This document shows positions 30,679-39,940 of a stretch of 41,257 bases of DNA, one piece after another (positions within the stretch are counted from its first letter, which is position 1; every line of letters starts with the position of its first letter). Source of the DNA: Candidatus Kuenenia stuttgartensis (GTDB lineage: Bacteria; Planctomycetota; Planctomycetia; Planctomycetales; Planctomycetaceae). The position numbers and the translations under genes were made by a program. The notes below the pieces were generated by a model, which had not been told where the DNA came from, did no database searches, and saw only the letters and a program-made list of their open reading frames with translations. Where the stretch lies: NCBI GenBank assembly GCA_945904015.1, contig CAMDPK010000053.1, positions 1 to 41,257 of the forward strand. The letters are read 5' to 3'.

Positions 30679-32029
30679 AACGTGCTTGAGGCTCGTGCCG
30701 ACGAAGGTGCTCATCGAAGACGATTGCGTTTGGTATCTGAAACGCTGTCGCCAGCACGGCGTGCAGAAGACGAAAATCAGTGACGATGTGGCGTACTGGC
30801 AGTCACAAAAATCCTGGCTCAAGCCTGGTGATCGACCGCTCGCACCGCAGACTCAGACCGAGCACGGTTGCCCGTTCGATTGCGGGTTGTGCCCCGATCA
30901 CGAACAGCACAGTTGCTTGGCGATTCTCGAAATCAATCAGGCGTGCAATTTGGCCTGCCCGGTCTGCTTCGCGAATGCGACCGACGTGCATGGGAGTCAT
31001 CTGCCGCTGGCGACGATTGAAGGGATGCTCGACACGCTGGTCGCGAGCGAGGGCGAACCGGATTTGGTGCAACTCTCCGGCGGCGAGCCGACCATTCATC
31101 CGCAGTTCTTCGAGATTCTGGAAGCCGTGAAGAGGCGACCGATTCGGCATGTCATGATCAACACGAATGGCGTGCGGATCGCTCAGGACCGCGAGTTCGT
31201 CGCGCGGCTCGCCAGCTACGCGCCTCGACTCGAAGTGTATTTGCAGTTCGATTCGCTGAATGACGCGGCGCTCGTGAACTTGCGCGGCGCGAAGCTCAGT
31301 CATATCCGGCAGCAGGCGCTGGAAAATCTGGAAGCGGTCGGTCTCTCGACGACGTTGGTGGTCGTGGTCAAGAAAGGGATCAACGATCGCGAAGTCCCGA
31401 GCTTGATTCAGCACGCGCTGAAATGGTCGTGTGTGCGAGGCGTCACGCTGCAGCCAATTCAAGACGCTGGTCGCAACGACGGCTTCGATGGCAAGACGAA
31501 CCGCATCCTGCCGAGCGAACTGCGACGCCTTGTCGCGGAATCTGGTGTCTTCGCGTTGGACGACATGATCCCGCTGCCGTGCAATCCCGATCAAATCTGC
31601 ATCGGCTACGGCTTGCGACAAGGCCCGTCCGTGACCCCGATCACGTCGCTGCTGCCGCGCGACCTGATCCTGCAAGGCCCCAACACCATCAGCTACGAAG
31701 CCTACCCGGCTTTGCGCGACGGCATCCTCAACCTGCTGAGCCTCGCGACATCGCAAGCGAACACGGAAGAGAAGCTCGCGAGCTTGTTGTGCTGCTTGCC
31801 TCACGCGATGGTCCCGTGCGAACTCCGTTACGCCAACAGCTTCCGCGTCGTCATCCTGCAATTCTTGGATCGCTACAACTTCGACATCGCGACCGTGAAA
31901 CGAAGCTGCGTCCACTTCGTACAACCCAACGGCCAGATCATCCCGTTCGACACCTTCAACACCTTCTACCGAGACGGAGCCGAAGGTGCCGCCGTCCTCT
32001 CCGAAGCTCGCCAAGGAGATCGCTCATGA
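30635..32029 (+). CDS. Radical SAM protein of the MJ0619 / tetraether synthase (Tes) type
   Basis: A 464-residue protein if GTG 30635 is used (VSPYLFHSQTTSLCETC); ATG 30581 would add 18 residues that are antisense-free but lie within the Lgt-like frame. The family places the first CxxC about ten residues from the start, which favours GTG. Cysteines: C14 and C17 (CETC), C38 (KRCRQHG), C79/C83/C86/C94 (GCPFDCGLCPDHEQHSC), then the radical SAM motif C104-x3-C108-x2-C111 (CNLACPVC). LSGGEPTIHPQF follows. This N-terminal Cys-rich layout before the SAM cluster is that of MJ0619-like enzymes, which include archaeal tetraether lipid synthase. It overlaps the Lgt-like gene by 44 bases and the next gene by 4. 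A lipid C-C or C-S forming role is inferred. Confidence 0.8.
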   Translation: MSPYLFHSQTTSLCETCLRLVPTKVLIEDDCVWYLKRCRQHGVQKTKISDDVAYWQSQKSWLKPGDRPLAPQTQTEHGCPFDCGLCPDHEQHSCLAILEINQACNLACPVCFANATDVHGSHLPLATIEGMLDTLVASEGEPDLVQLSGGEPTIHPQFFEILEAVKRRPIRHVMINTNGVRIAQDREFVARLASYAPRLEVYLQFDSLNDAALVNLRGAKLSHIRQQALENLEAVGLSTTLVVVVKKGINDREVPSLIQHALKWSCVRGVTLQPIQDAGRNDGFDGKTNRILPSELRRLVAESGVFALDDMIPLPCNPDQICIGYGLRQGPSVTPITSLLPRDLILQGPNTISYEAYPALRDGILNLLSLATSQANTEEKLASLLCCLPHAMVPCELRYANSFRVVILQFLDRYNFDIATVKRSCVHFVQPNGQIIPFDTFNTFYRDGAEGAAVLSEARQGDRS

Positions 32030-32331
32030 AACAAGTCTTTGGCTCGATCTTGCTGGCCGTGGGAATCTTGATTGCCGGAGGCAGCGGATTGTGCTCGCTG
32101 GTAGTTCTCGGAGGCGGAATTTCCAATAACTTCGGCGAGACGCTTGGCATCGTGCTTATGGTTGGCGGGATTCCATTTGCAATCGGACTCGGACTGTTTT
32201 TCATCGGTCGTGCCCTTGTGCGACAAGCAAAATTGGAAACGAACGAAAAAGCGCCGGCCAATGTTCAACAACGGACAACGCCAACAGCCGCAAAAGAACC
32301 GGAACCACCAGCGTCACCCGATGTCAGTTGA
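32026..32331 (+). CDS. Small two-helix membrane protein, third gene of the Lgt-like operon
   Basis: A 101-residue protein. ATG 32026 overlaps the radical SAM stop in an ATGA, so it is translationally coupled. Helix 1 is FGSILLAVGILIAGGSGLCS with its continuation LVVLGGG, and helix 2 is TLGIVLMVGGIPFAIGLGLF. A short basic stretch (RALVRQAKLETNEK) and a polar Pro/Thr/Glu-rich tail follow. No family is recognised. Its position suggests it is a membrane partner of the Lgt-like and radical SAM proteins. Confidence 0.7.
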   Translation: MKQVFGSILLAVGILIAGGSGLCSLVVLGGGISNNFGETLGIVLMVGGIPFAIGLGLFFIGRALVRQAKLETNEKAPANVQQRTTPTAAKEPEPPASPDVS

Positions 32332-32444
32332 AATGGCGGGCGAGGAAGTGAACGAATCGTATTTTCTTTGCGTCATCGCGTCTTTGCGAGACACAAAGAC
32401 AAGACGCAAAGCAGAAGCGAACCGGAGTGGTGTGATTGAAGTAT

Positions 32445-33833
32445 TCATGGCAGGTTGCCTTTGTGCTTCCACAACCGGTCCTTGAGTTGCGGAAAGAGTT
32501 CGAGCGCATTGTCACGCATGATCTGTCGGCCGATTCGATCCGCGTGCTCTTCGATCAGATCACCGCGATCGACTTTCTCGGCCAACACTTCAGCGATGCA
32601 CTGGCGAGTGATCTCGGTCGAGCCGTAAATCCCTTCGCCGTGATTGCAGTCGCCGCCCCACATGATGCGGGTCGAAGGCATTTGCTCCAGCCATTCGTGG
32701 TAAGCCCGTTTGCCCATCGAGTAGCTGAGGCTCGGCAGCCAGACGCTGTCGATCCAGACGTGCGGCCAATGCCGCAGCAAGATCGCGCCGGTCTCGCCGA
32801 CCCACGGGAACCCGCCGTGAAACAGAATGAACTTCGTCTTGAGATTCGCCTCGATCAAATCGACCAGCAGCAGCGGGTTCGAGCTTTGAATGCGGCCGTG
32901 CCCGGTGTGAATCTGGAACGGCAAATCATATTGCGCACTCAGCTCGCACAGCCGCCAGAAGATGAAATCTTCAAAATCCTTGATCTGCTCCGGCGTCAGC
33001 GCGGAGGCCCGTTTGCCAAACGCCACCTGAGCCCGCTCCCTCAGCACGCGGTCGAACTTGAGCGTCCGCTGGTAGGCCAAGGTCGATTTCAGACAGACCG
33101 CCCCTTTGTCTTTCGCTTCGAGAAACAGCCGGTCGATCACCTTCAAGAAATCGTCAAATGATTTCATCGCCAGGCCGTGCTTGGTCGCGAACTCGTAGGG
33201 GCTGTCGAACGGGTCGTTGAATTCCGACGCATGAAATCCGCGTACCAGCGGCGTCACGTTGAAGACGAGCACTTCAAAAGGGTACGTCGTCTGAAACGAG
33301 AACTTCGCCCAGTGCGGATCGTTGAACATCAACTCGATGTTGGACCGCTCGGTGACGACGTGGTGCAGCCATTTCTGGTCGCGGTAGTTCTCGAAGATCT
33401 TGCGATCGAGTTCTTTGGCTTGAGCATCGGTGACGCGGTCCCAATCGACGCCGTACAAATCTTTCAGCGCGATCTGCGTGTAGCGGTAGAAGCTGGTGGC
33501 TCGCGAGTTGTCCCAATCGTCCTTCGCGTCCTTCCACCAATCGTCGAACTCCATCTTCGGCTGCCACGGAGTCAGTCGCCCAACCTGAGTCCAATAGCTG
33601 TTGCCCCAAATGCTGGAGAGGTTCATTCCCTTGCCAAGTTTCGTCTCACGATACCCCGGCAGCTTTTCAAACGGCCAAAGATGATCGTGCGTGTCGATGG
33701 CCGGCACCGCGTCGATCTTCAACTTGATCCGCTTGTAGGTTTCAGTCTGCCGAGTGGCCTGAGCCGGCACCGGCAGTGGCACGATCAACCAACTTGCGAC
33801 GATCACCAACATCACCAAAATTCGACGAAGCAT
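32445..33833 (-). CDS. Secreted amidohydrolase_2-family protein
   Basis: A 462-residue protein with a signal peptide (MLRRILVMLVIVASWLIVPL, cut near VPAQA). The mature part carries VPAIDTHDHLWPFEK, the HxH metal site of the amidohydrolase_2 TIM barrel. Additional landmarks are LPFQIHTGHGRI, KFILFHGGFPWVGETGAILL, VWIDSVWLPSLSYSM and RIMWGGDCNHGEGIYGSTEI, the last with the catalytic Asp. The sequence is distantly like uronate isomerase-type barrels, so a sugar acid or small-molecule substrate is possible. ATG 33833 is preferred since it opens the signal peptide; a longer frame upstream crosses the repeat at 33855. The gene is convergent with the Lgt-like operon. Confidence 0.85.
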   Translation of the reverse strand: MLRRILVMLVIVASWLIVPLPVPAQATRQTETYKRIKLKIDAVPAIDTHDHLWPFEKLPGYRETKLGKGMNLSSIWGNSYWTQVGRLTPWQPKMEFDDWWKDAKDDWDNSRATSFYRYTQIALKDLYGVDWDRVTDAQAKELDRKIFENYRDQKWLHHVVTERSNIELMFNDPHWAKFSFQTTYPFEVLVFNVTPLVRGFHASEFNDPFDSPYEFATKHGLAMKSFDDFLKVIDRLFLEAKDKGAVCLKSTLAYQRTLKFDRVLRERAQVAFGKRASALTPEQIKDFEDFIFWRLCELSAQYDLPFQIHTGHGRIQSSNPLLLVDLIEANLKTKFILFHGGFPWVGETGAILLRHWPHVWIDSVWLPSLSYSMGKRAYHEWLEQMPSTRIMWGGDCNHGEGIYGSTEITRQCIAEVLAEKVDRGDLIEEHADRIGRQIMRDNALELFPQLKDRLWKHKGNLP

Positions 33834-33854
33834 GACAATCCCTTTCTGAATTCG

Positions 33855-33916
33855 CTGCGACAATCTGCGTCCTCTGCGTTTCAAATCCGGAAATCTTGAA
33901 ACGCAGATTGTCGCAG
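33855..33916. repeat. 16-bp inverted repeat, nested, between divergent genes
   Basis: CTGCGACAATCTGCGT (33855-33870) pairs exactly with ACGCAGATTGTCGCAG (33901-33916). A second pair, GCGTTTCAA and TTGAAACGC, lies near the centre. It is in the promoter interval between the amidohydrolase (minus) and the desulfhydrase-like gene (plus) and could be a hairpin or an operator. Confidence 0.75.
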
Positions 33917-34012
33917 GGCCGGGCGACGGCATCGTATCGCCATTCGCAGAGTTTGCGATTCCTGGCGGGTTGTCTATAACGCGCCGCGATCCCGTTCCGA
34001 CAGGAGATTTTG

Positions 34013-35083
34013 ATGACGACTTTCACCAAGGCTCTGACCACCAACGAACTGCGAGCAAAGATTGCTTGCGTCCCGCGAATTCCACTGGCGCACCTGCCGA
34101 CGCCGTTGGAGCTGTTGCCTCGGTTCAGCCAGGCCGTGAGCGCGAATGGACCGCGCGTGTGGATCAAGCGAGATGATTGCACGGGGCTGCTGTTTGGCGG
34201 GAACAAAGCTCGGCACAATGAGTTCTTGATCGCGGACGCGCTGGCCAAAGGAGCCGATTTGGTCGTGTGGGGCGCGGGGGTGCAGAGCAACAACTGCCGG
34301 CAAACGGCTGCCGCGTGCGCAAAGGTCGGACTCGATATCCATTTGGTGCTCGGTCGCGGCAAGCCGGCGAGTGGGCCGGATGTTGTGCAAGGAAATTTGT
34401 TGCTCGACCAGATCGTGGGCGCGAGTGTCGAGATCGTCGAAGAAGCGGTCGGTCCGGCGCTTGATCGGAAAATCACCGAGGTCGCCGAGAGGTTCCGAGC
34501 AAAAGGCCGCAAGGACTATGTGTGGGATCGGCCGGTGGTGTTGCCGCTCGCCGCGCTCAGCTACACGCTTTGCGTCGCTGAGATTGTCGAACAATCGTCT
34601 GCCAGCGGCTTTCAGCCGGCGGCGGTTTACGTTTCGTCGTCCGGTTCGACGGGGGCCGGCGTGGCGCTCGGGGCGAAGGCGTTGGGGCTGCCTTATCCCG
34701 TGAAGAGCATCGCTCCGATGATCTGGCCGTGGGACAGCCAACAAGAGTTGTCGGCGACGGCGAATCGCGCTGCGGAGTTAGTCGGCATCGAAACTCGACT
34801 GACGCCGGACGACATTCTCTTCATCGGCGACTATCTCGGCCCAGGCTACGGCCAGCCTTCGGACGCGGGCATCGAGGCGATGACACTGCTCGCGCGGACC
34901 GAGGGTCTCTTGGTTGAACACGTCTACACGGCGAAGGCCCTGTCGGGACTGATCGACCACATTCGCGCCGGCCACTTCCGAGCGGATCAAGACGTCGTCT
35001 TCATCCACACTGGCGGCACTCCGGCGATCTTCGCGGAAGCGGAAATGCTGGCAGCGCGGATTCCTCGGCGCGAATTGAACTGA
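34013..35083 (+). CDS. D-cysteine desulfhydrase / ACC deaminase-like PLP enzyme
   Basis: A 356-residue PLP fold-type II enzyme. ATG 34013 has AGGAG 7 bases upstream. Motifs: PRIPLAHLPTPLELLPRFSQ, WIKRDDCTGLLFGGNKARHN (with the PLP-binding Lys in GGNKAR), GAGVQSNNCRQTAAACAKVG (the SN-x-C-R-Q segment typical of the DcyD/ACC-deaminase group), YVSSSGSTGAGVALGA (phosphate loop) and FIHTGGTPAIFAEAE near the C-terminus. It probably deaminates D-cysteine or a related amino acid to pyruvate, ammonia and sulfide. Motifs do not separate D-cysteine desulfhydrase from 1-aminocyclopropane-1-carboxylate deaminase. It is convergent with rsfS. Confidence 0.9.
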   Translation: MTTFTKALTTNELRAKIACVPRIPLAHLPTPLELLPRFSQAVSANGPRVWIKRDDCTGLLFGGNKARHNEFLIADALAKGADLVVWGAGVQSNNCRQTAAACAKVGLDIHLVLGRGKPASGPDVVQGNLLLDQIVGASVEIVEEAVGPALDRKITEVAERFRAKGRKDYVWDRPVVLPLAALSYTLCVAEIVEQSSASGFQPAAVYVSSSGSTGAGVALGAKALGLPYPVKSIAPMIWPWDSQQELSATANRAAELVGIETRLTPDDILFIGDYLGPGYGQPSDAGIEAMTLLARTEGLLVEHVYTAKALSGLIDHIRAGHFRADQDVVFIHTGGTPAIFAEAEMLAARIPRRELN

Positions 35084-35116
35084 GCTGGAACAGGCAGCTT
35101 GGAATCCTGACCCACG

Positions 35117-35593
35117 TTACTTCTCAGAGTCAGCCAGCTTTTTGGCGAGTGGTTTCCAATCCACCTGCGGCGCGTCGGCCCAGAGGTGTTCGAGGTCGTA
35201 GAGTTCGCGGCCATCGGGCGAGAAGACGTGCAGGACGATGTCGCCGTAGTCTTGCAGAATCCACGTTTCGGAATCGCGGCCCTCAACACCGACGCGCGGA
35301 CGGCTGCCGCGTTTCTTCATCAATTGCTCGACTTCTTCGGCGATGGCACGCATCTGACGTCCGCTGGTTGCGGTCGTGACGACGAAGAAATCCACGATTG
35401 GCGTGACGAGTGTCATGTCGAGGACGAGGGAATCTTTGCCCTTGAGGTCTGCGCACGCTTGCGCGGCCAGGCTGGCGAGTTCGCGGCTGGCTTGCTGACG
35501 CTCGGCCAAGGTGGATGCGGCAGGTTTGGAACGAATGGAGGTGGCGATGGGGGTGTCTCCGAGTCTTCGCGACTCAACAGAATAATTCAACAC
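35117..35593 (-). CDS. rsfS: Ribosome silencing factor RsfS
   Basis: The core reads ASLAAQACADLKGKDSLVLD, then MTLVTPIVDFFVVTTATSGR and QMRAIAEEVEQLMKKRG. The end EGRDSETWILQDYGDIVLHV followed by FSPDGRELYDLEHLWADAPQ is the classic RsfS/Iojap signature. The protein binds ribosomal protein uL14 and blocks subunit joining under starvation. No ATG start is available in a sensible place; GTG 35593 gives 158 residues, and a TTG at 35686 would give 189. Both lack a clear ribosome-binding site, so the start is uncertain. The N-terminal extension before the core is low-complexity (SIRSKPAASTLAERQQ). Confidence 0.9.
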   Translation of the reverse strand: MLNYSVESRRLGDTPIATSIRSKPAASTLAERQQASRELASLAAQACADLKGKDSLVLDMTLVTPIVDFFVVTTATSGRQMRAIAEEVEQLMKKRGSRPRVGVEGRDSETWILQDYGDIVLHVFSPDGRELYDLEHLWADAPQVDWKPLAKKLADSEK

Positions 35594-35710
35594 AGAAAGA
35601 TTCAACAAAACGAAACCGGCCAACCTCGTTCGCGAAGCGAAACCTTCGACGGGCGAGATTGGCCGGACATGCTCTCGGCTCAACAACCGAACTGCAAGGA
35701 GACCACCGGA

Positions 35711-37045
35711 TCAAGAAGAGCCGTACTTGCGATTAAAGTCCTGTTGAATATTAGGCACGCGGTTGAGTTCCTTCTCCCAAAGCTCTTTGAGAGGAAACTC
35801 TTCAGGCTGGACCTGATTCTTCAATTGATAAATCTTTTGCCAGAGCATAATGCCCCAGAGTCCCTCCTCCATAGTGGTGTCATCGCTGGCGAGGTCATTG
35901 TACGCGTTAAGCATGATCTTGAAACGAGCGAGTCCCGATTCCAAAACCTCTTGCGCGGCGTCGACGTCACCCTTCTTGAAGAGCTCTTCACCCTCGAACA
36001 GATCACTATGCACGCGAGTTGTGTTTTGCTGCTTCTCCGCGTGCGCCTTCGTCCTCCAAAAACGATAGTTGCTCACGTTTTGATACAGGTCGAGTTCGCG
36101 TTCTACGTGATTGCGGTCCTTGCCGGACGCCGTGATGATCTGCTCCATCGCGGATTCCGAGGCGGGAGCTTCCATGAAGATCTCGCAATCGCCGGTTTGA
36201 AACCGCATCTGACCGAACACCTCGACCCATTCGTGATAAGCGTCATCCCACGCTTTGCGAGTCGTTTCATCAAATTGCCCTTCTCGTTGCAACGCCTCCG
36301 CATAGTCCAACTGCGAACGTGCTGGATACGAGCGGAACAGACAATCCATCATGATGTGTTGCTCGTGTTTCTCTTCCGCATCGTTGGCCTTTTGAAACCA
36401 GTCCTTGGCGGCGAGGTAGTTGTCCTTCCGATCGGGGTTGATTTCACTGTCTGGTCCCCCGTGGTAGGTGTCCTTGTCGGGATCTTCCTTGAAGAATTGG
36501 CGGAACTGCTTCCATTCGTCGGAACGGCCAATCTTCTTGCCGAGTGTGTTGCCGGTATCCCAGTAGACTTCCGGATCGAGACGATTGCGCTCCGCACCCT
36601 GCATCAGGAACTTCGCACCTTCTTTCACCCAGAAGTAGCGGTCCTCGACAGCGTCCCACTCGGCCGACACGTTGTAGGCCAAATTCCAACCAAGATAGCG
36701 CCACACCTGAATGTAGTGTGGCTGCAGCAGGATGACCGACTCGGTCGTGGCCCTCATCTGCGCCCACTGCTTTTGATCTCTCTGCGTGTCGAGCTGCATT
36801 CGCAGCAGGTTCACAGCGACACCGCGCATCCCCAGCAATACCAAATTCATGGTGGCACTGGTTGGATCAACCTTTCCCAGGGTGCTCTCTCCCAGGTCGT
36901 TCTCCTGTCGCAATTTCGCGAGCATGCCACCGGAGCCTGCCTCATCGGTCGCCGGCATCCCCAACACAATGATGGGAAGCATCAACACGACTATGCCGAT
37001 CAAATACGCCAGTTTGCGCTGTTGCGCGGTGAGTTGTTCAATCAT
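35711..37045 (-). CDS. Membrane-anchored helical partner of the ABC exporter
   Basis: A 444-residue protein beginning MIEQLTAQQRKLAYLIGIVV, with one N-terminal transmembrane helix (about residues 13-30). The rest is soluble and helix-rich, with TPR-like features: GVAVNLLRMQLDTQRDQKQW, ESVILLQPHYIQVWRYLGWN, KDNYLAAKDWFQKANDAEEK and DVDAAQEVLESGLARFKIML. The start overlaps the permease stop in an ATGA (37042-37045), so the two are co-translated. I know no named family. A role as an exporter-associated assembly or substrate-handling subunit is inferred. The stop is followed within 25 bases by the upstream reach of rsfS. Confidence 0.78.
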   Translation of the reverse strand: MIEQLTAQQRKLAYLIGIVVLMLPIIVLGMPATDEAGSGGMLAKLRQENDLGESTLGKVDPTSATMNLVLLGMRGVAVNLLRMQLDTQRDQKQWAQMRATTESVILLQPHYIQVWRYLGWNLAYNVSAEWDAVEDRYFWVKEGAKFLMQGAERNRLDPEVYWDTGNTLGKKIGRSDEWKQFRQFFKEDPDKDTYHGGPDSEINPDRKDNYLAAKDWFQKANDAEEKHEQHIMMDCLFRSYPARSQLDYAEALQREGQFDETTRKAWDDAYHEWVEVFGQMRFQTGDCEIFMEAPASESAMEQIITASGKDRNHVERELDLYQNVSNYRFWRTKAHAEKQQNTTRVHSDLFEGEELFKKGDVDAAQEVLESGLARFKIMLNAYNDLASDDTTMEEGLWGIMLWQKIYQLKNQVQPEEFPLKELWEKELNRVPNIQQDFNRKYGSS

Positions 37046-38637
37046 TTTGCTTCCAACTCTCTCAACGTCAGGCTGTAGTAGCCAACCAACAAACAGGGAA
37101 CCAAATACCCAATCGTGATGGCCAGGCTGCGGAAAATTGCCACGTTCCAGGGGACATCAAATCCGTTCGCCACATAAGGTGACATGACGAACGAGGTGAG
37201 GTCCGGGATCAAGTGCTGCATCAGCCACAAGCCAGCGAGCATGACGTTGTCGATGCCTTGCATGATCTTGATGCCAATGTTGTCAGGCAGCTCCAACGTG
37301 TCGTTCATGTGCGTGACCAAGCGATACCAAGATTCGATTGGTCCGCCTCCCTTTTGCACTCCGGTAATCAGCTTGATCATGAACTCACGGAAGCCTTGTC
37401 CAATGATCAGCAGGCTAAAGGTCAACAGCGTGGCCACCGGGCCTTTGACGAAAGTGCTCGATGTCACTCCGATGCTGACAATGAAGACCGTCAGCAACCA
37501 AATCCCGAACACGGCCTTGAAATAACCAACCGCGAATGGCCGATCAGGGAGCCGGATGAAAAAGTCTGGACGAGCCATTCCGAGATACTGCCCGACGTCG
37601 AGACACTGCACTTCAATCGTCAGAGAATTTTGATCGACGACGTCATCGAACAAATCAACCGTGCGTTTTTCCATTCGGGCTTCGTCGTAGAACGAGAGTT
37701 TCCGTTCGAGGTACTGCTCGTTGAGATTGAATTCTTTGATTTCGAACGAATCCAACGGGACACGCAAGTCTTTGGTCGGATTGACGAGGACGTACCGGAC
37801 CAGCAGGGACTGTCCCATCCGGCCCTTGTGAGTGCGAAAAGCCTCAAATCGGGATTCCAGTTTGATACGGTCGACGGGAGCGTCTACCGAAAACTTGTAT
37901 GCCCCAGATGCTTTCGAACCACCCTCGATGTAGCTGCGAAATTCCCAGATGTCACCGGTGTTGATCCCCTTCTCCGAAACGTTTCCTTCGCGGTCGAGGA
38001 ACTGCAATGTGCCGTAGACCGGAACTCGGCAAATCAAACTGGCGTTGTTGGGAACTTGCCGCAGAATCCACACGTACCCAACGATCCCCATCATCGCGAC
38101 GATCCCTGCGGCAATCGTTGCGAAACCCAAGATACGCCCCATCACGATTTCGTTTCGACGAACTGGTTTCGTCACGACTGTGTGAATCGATCGAACTCGG
38201 ATGTCTTCCGGAATTCCCCAGCAAGACAGCAGCAATAATACGGGAATCGTCAGCCAAGAGACCGTGGTCAGCGCGAAACTGACCGCATTCTTCACCTGCA
38301 AATCAGCGCGCAAATCGGAATCGAGGAACCATCCTGCGAACATCATGAGAAACGCAAACACGACGAACACCAACAACGCTTTGCGGCGCACGGCTTCAAT
38401 GATCGTCAGCCAGGAAATCGCCCAGATTCGCTTCGGCGAGAGATTGACGAAGTCGTGCAACCCTTGCCGCACTCGGCCCATCACGGCCACTGGCCCCGAG
38501 ACGCCGTAGATTCCCAGTGCAATCAGAACCGTGGCCGCGAAGATCACGCCGATGAAACTGCCAAACACCAACAACCAGTGCATGAGGCCGTTTTCAATGT
38601 TGCTGAACAGGAGGAATGGCTTGGCATCAAAATTCAT
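37042..38637 (-). CDS. ABC transporter permease (ABC-2 type) with large external domain
   Basis: A 531-residue membrane protein. N-terminal helices (WLLVFGSFIGVIFAATVLIA, ALLVFVVFAFLMMFAGWFLD, TTVSWLTIPVLLLLSCWGI, GFATIAAGIVAMMGIVGYVW) are followed by an extracytoplasmic domain of about 180 residues, with YGTLQFLDREGNVSEKG and VQCLDVGQYLGMARPD. C-terminal helices follow (VFGIWLLTVFIVSIGVTSST, LAITIGYLVPCLLVGYYSL). IPEDIRVRSIHTVVTKPVRR is the coupling-type loop seen in ABC-2 permeases. The gene is between the ATPase (82-base gap) and the helical partner (ATGA overlap). The substrate is unknown. Confidence 0.88.
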   Translation of the reverse strand: MNFDAKPFLLFSNIENGLMHWLLVFGSFIGVIFAATVLIALGIYGVSGPVAVMGRVRQGLHDFVNLSPKRIWAISWLTIIEAVRRKALLVFVVFAFLMMFAGWFLDSDLRADLQVKNAVSFALTTVSWLTIPVLLLLSCWGIPEDIRVRSIHTVVTKPVRRNEIVMGRILGFATIAAGIVAMMGIVGYVWILRQVPNNASLICRVPVYGTLQFLDREGNVSEKGINTGDIWEFRSYIEGGSKASGAYKFSVDAPVDRIKLESRFEAFRTHKGRMGQSLLVRYVLVNPTKDLRVPLDSFEIKEFNLNEQYLERKLSFYDEARMEKRTVDLFDDVVDQNSLTIEVQCLDVGQYLGMARPDFFIRLPDRPFAVGYFKAVFGIWLLTVFIVSIGVTSSTFVKGPVATLLTFSLLIIGQGFREFMIKLITGVQKGGGPIESWYRLVTHMNDTLELPDNIGIKIMQGIDNVMLAGLWLMQHLIPDLTSFVMSPYVANGFDVPWNVAIFRSLAITIGYLVPCLLVGYYSLTLRELEAK

Positions 38638-38719
38638 GGTCGCTACTCAGAATTCCAGAGAGCTCGAAACAAACACTCACACCGCAGGGCGACTGGCGAA
38701 CGCGCCGCGAACACCAAAA

Positions 38720-39616
38720 TCATGATTTCTCGGAAGCCGCGGGGACAAACCGTTGACCGGGACGCTCTTGGCTTTTCTGGACCGTTTTGAGGAACAAGTC
38801 TTCAAGGCTGTTCGTTGGATGTCCGTGCCGCAAAAGTTTCGCATTGTGCTTGGCCAGCACCGCTTCGACATCCGCAACCGCTTCCGGGCTGAGTTTGGAA
38901 GTCAGCAACTCGGTCTCGTGCTGCTCTTTGAGCAAGTCGTCGACGCGACCGAGTTCTTTCAACTCACCGGCATACAAAATGGCAATCCGATCGCAGACGT
39001 CCTGCACATCGGCCAAAAGGTGGCTGCACATGACGACCGTCTTGCCTTCGTTCTTCAGCTTGACGATCAAGTCCTTCATATCGCGTGAACCCAGCGGATC
39101 GAGGCCGCTGGTGGGTTCGTCGAGCAAAATCAGGTCCGGGTTGTTGATCAGCGCCTGAGCCAAGCCGATGCGGCGGGTCATCCCTTTCGAGTACTCCTTC
39201 AACTGCCGCTTGCGAGCATTTTGCAACCCGACCAATTCGATGAGTTGATTCGACCGCTCCTTCCGCTGTTGCGGGGACATGTCGAACAGCCGGCCGTAGA
39301 AGTCGAGCGTTTCCTCGGCGTTGAGGAACCGATAGAGATAGGATTCTTCCGGCAGGTATCCGATCCACTCGTTCTTGCTGACGTCGGAAGCCGGTTTGCC
39401 GAGGACGGTGATTTCCCCCTCGGTGGGAAACAGCAGACCTAGCAACAACTTCATGGTTGTTGTCTTGCCGGAGCCGTTCGGACCGAGCAGTCCGAAGACT
39501 TCCCCTTTTTTGACGTCCAAGCTGAGCGAATTTAGGGCGCGAACTTTTTTCCGCCCCCAGAAGTCGCGATAAATCTTCGTCAGGTTCTTAATCTGAATGA
39601 CTGACTGTGTCTCCAT
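38720..39616 (-). CDS. ABC transporter ATP-binding protein
   Basis: A 298-residue ATPase; ATG 39616 opens [20 protein letters not shown], with AAGGTG upstream. Walker A is [20 protein letters not shown], the Q-loop region lies around [13 protein letters not shown], the signature is [16 protein letters not shown] (SKGM in place of SGGQ), Walker B is [14 protein letters not shown] and the H-loop is [11 protein letters not shown]. This is the CcmA/NatA-like class that pairs with ABC-2 permeases. The C-terminal 70 residues form a regulatory tail. It heads a three-gene minus-strand operon with the permease and the helical partner. Confidence 0.95.
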   Translation of the reverse strand: METQSVIQIKNLTKIYRDFWGRKKVRALNSLSLDVKKGEVFGLLGPNGSGKTTTMKLLLGLLFPTEGEITVLGKPASDVSKNEWIGYLPEESYLYRFLNAEETLDFYGRLFDMSPQQRKERSNQLIELVGLQNARKRQLKEYSKGMTRRIGLAQALINNPDLILLDEPTSGLDPLGSRDMKDLIVKLKNEGKTVVMCSHLLADVQDVCDRIAILYAGELKELGRVDDLLKEQHETELLTSKLSPEAVADVEAVLAKHNAKLLRHGHPTNSLEDLFLKTVQKSQERPGQRFVPAASEKS

Positions 39617-39940
39617 CGACCCGCACCTTGAATATGAACGACGAAAGGATGACTGAAAGACGACGCTGGCTTTGCAAACAACAAAGCCAGCCAAAGATCA
39701 TGAGAATTGTGCCGCGAGTACGTACTCTGTGACCGCTGTTGTTGGGCAGTTCTTGAGTTGCGTCACAAAAACCAATTCCGTAGCTCGCAGGGCGGAGGAC
39801 TCTAAGGCCGCTCCGCCAACGTTGCAAGTTTCTGCGTTGTCGCTGGTAACGTCTACCGACGGTTCGTCGGTTCCAATTGCTGGATTGACTGTATTACTTG
39901 GGCCGCACGCCAATGTGCTCGCCCGCTGACAAGGATTCCC
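39617..39940. other. Divergent promoter region with two hairpins
   Basis: This 324-bp region separates the ABC operon and the isomerase-like gene. GCTGGCTTTG (39665-39674) pairs with CAAAGCCAGC (39682-39691) with a 7-base loop, in the leader of the ABC operon. GGCGGAG (39791-39797) pairs with CTCCGCC (39811-39817). No confident promoter boxes are assigned and no gene is seen. Confidence 0.55.

Noticed and set aside
35186..37078. A 630-codon plus-strand open frame across rsfS and the exporter partner gene
   Set aside because: It spans two minus-strand genes, one of them firmly identified (rsfS), and has no recognisable domain.
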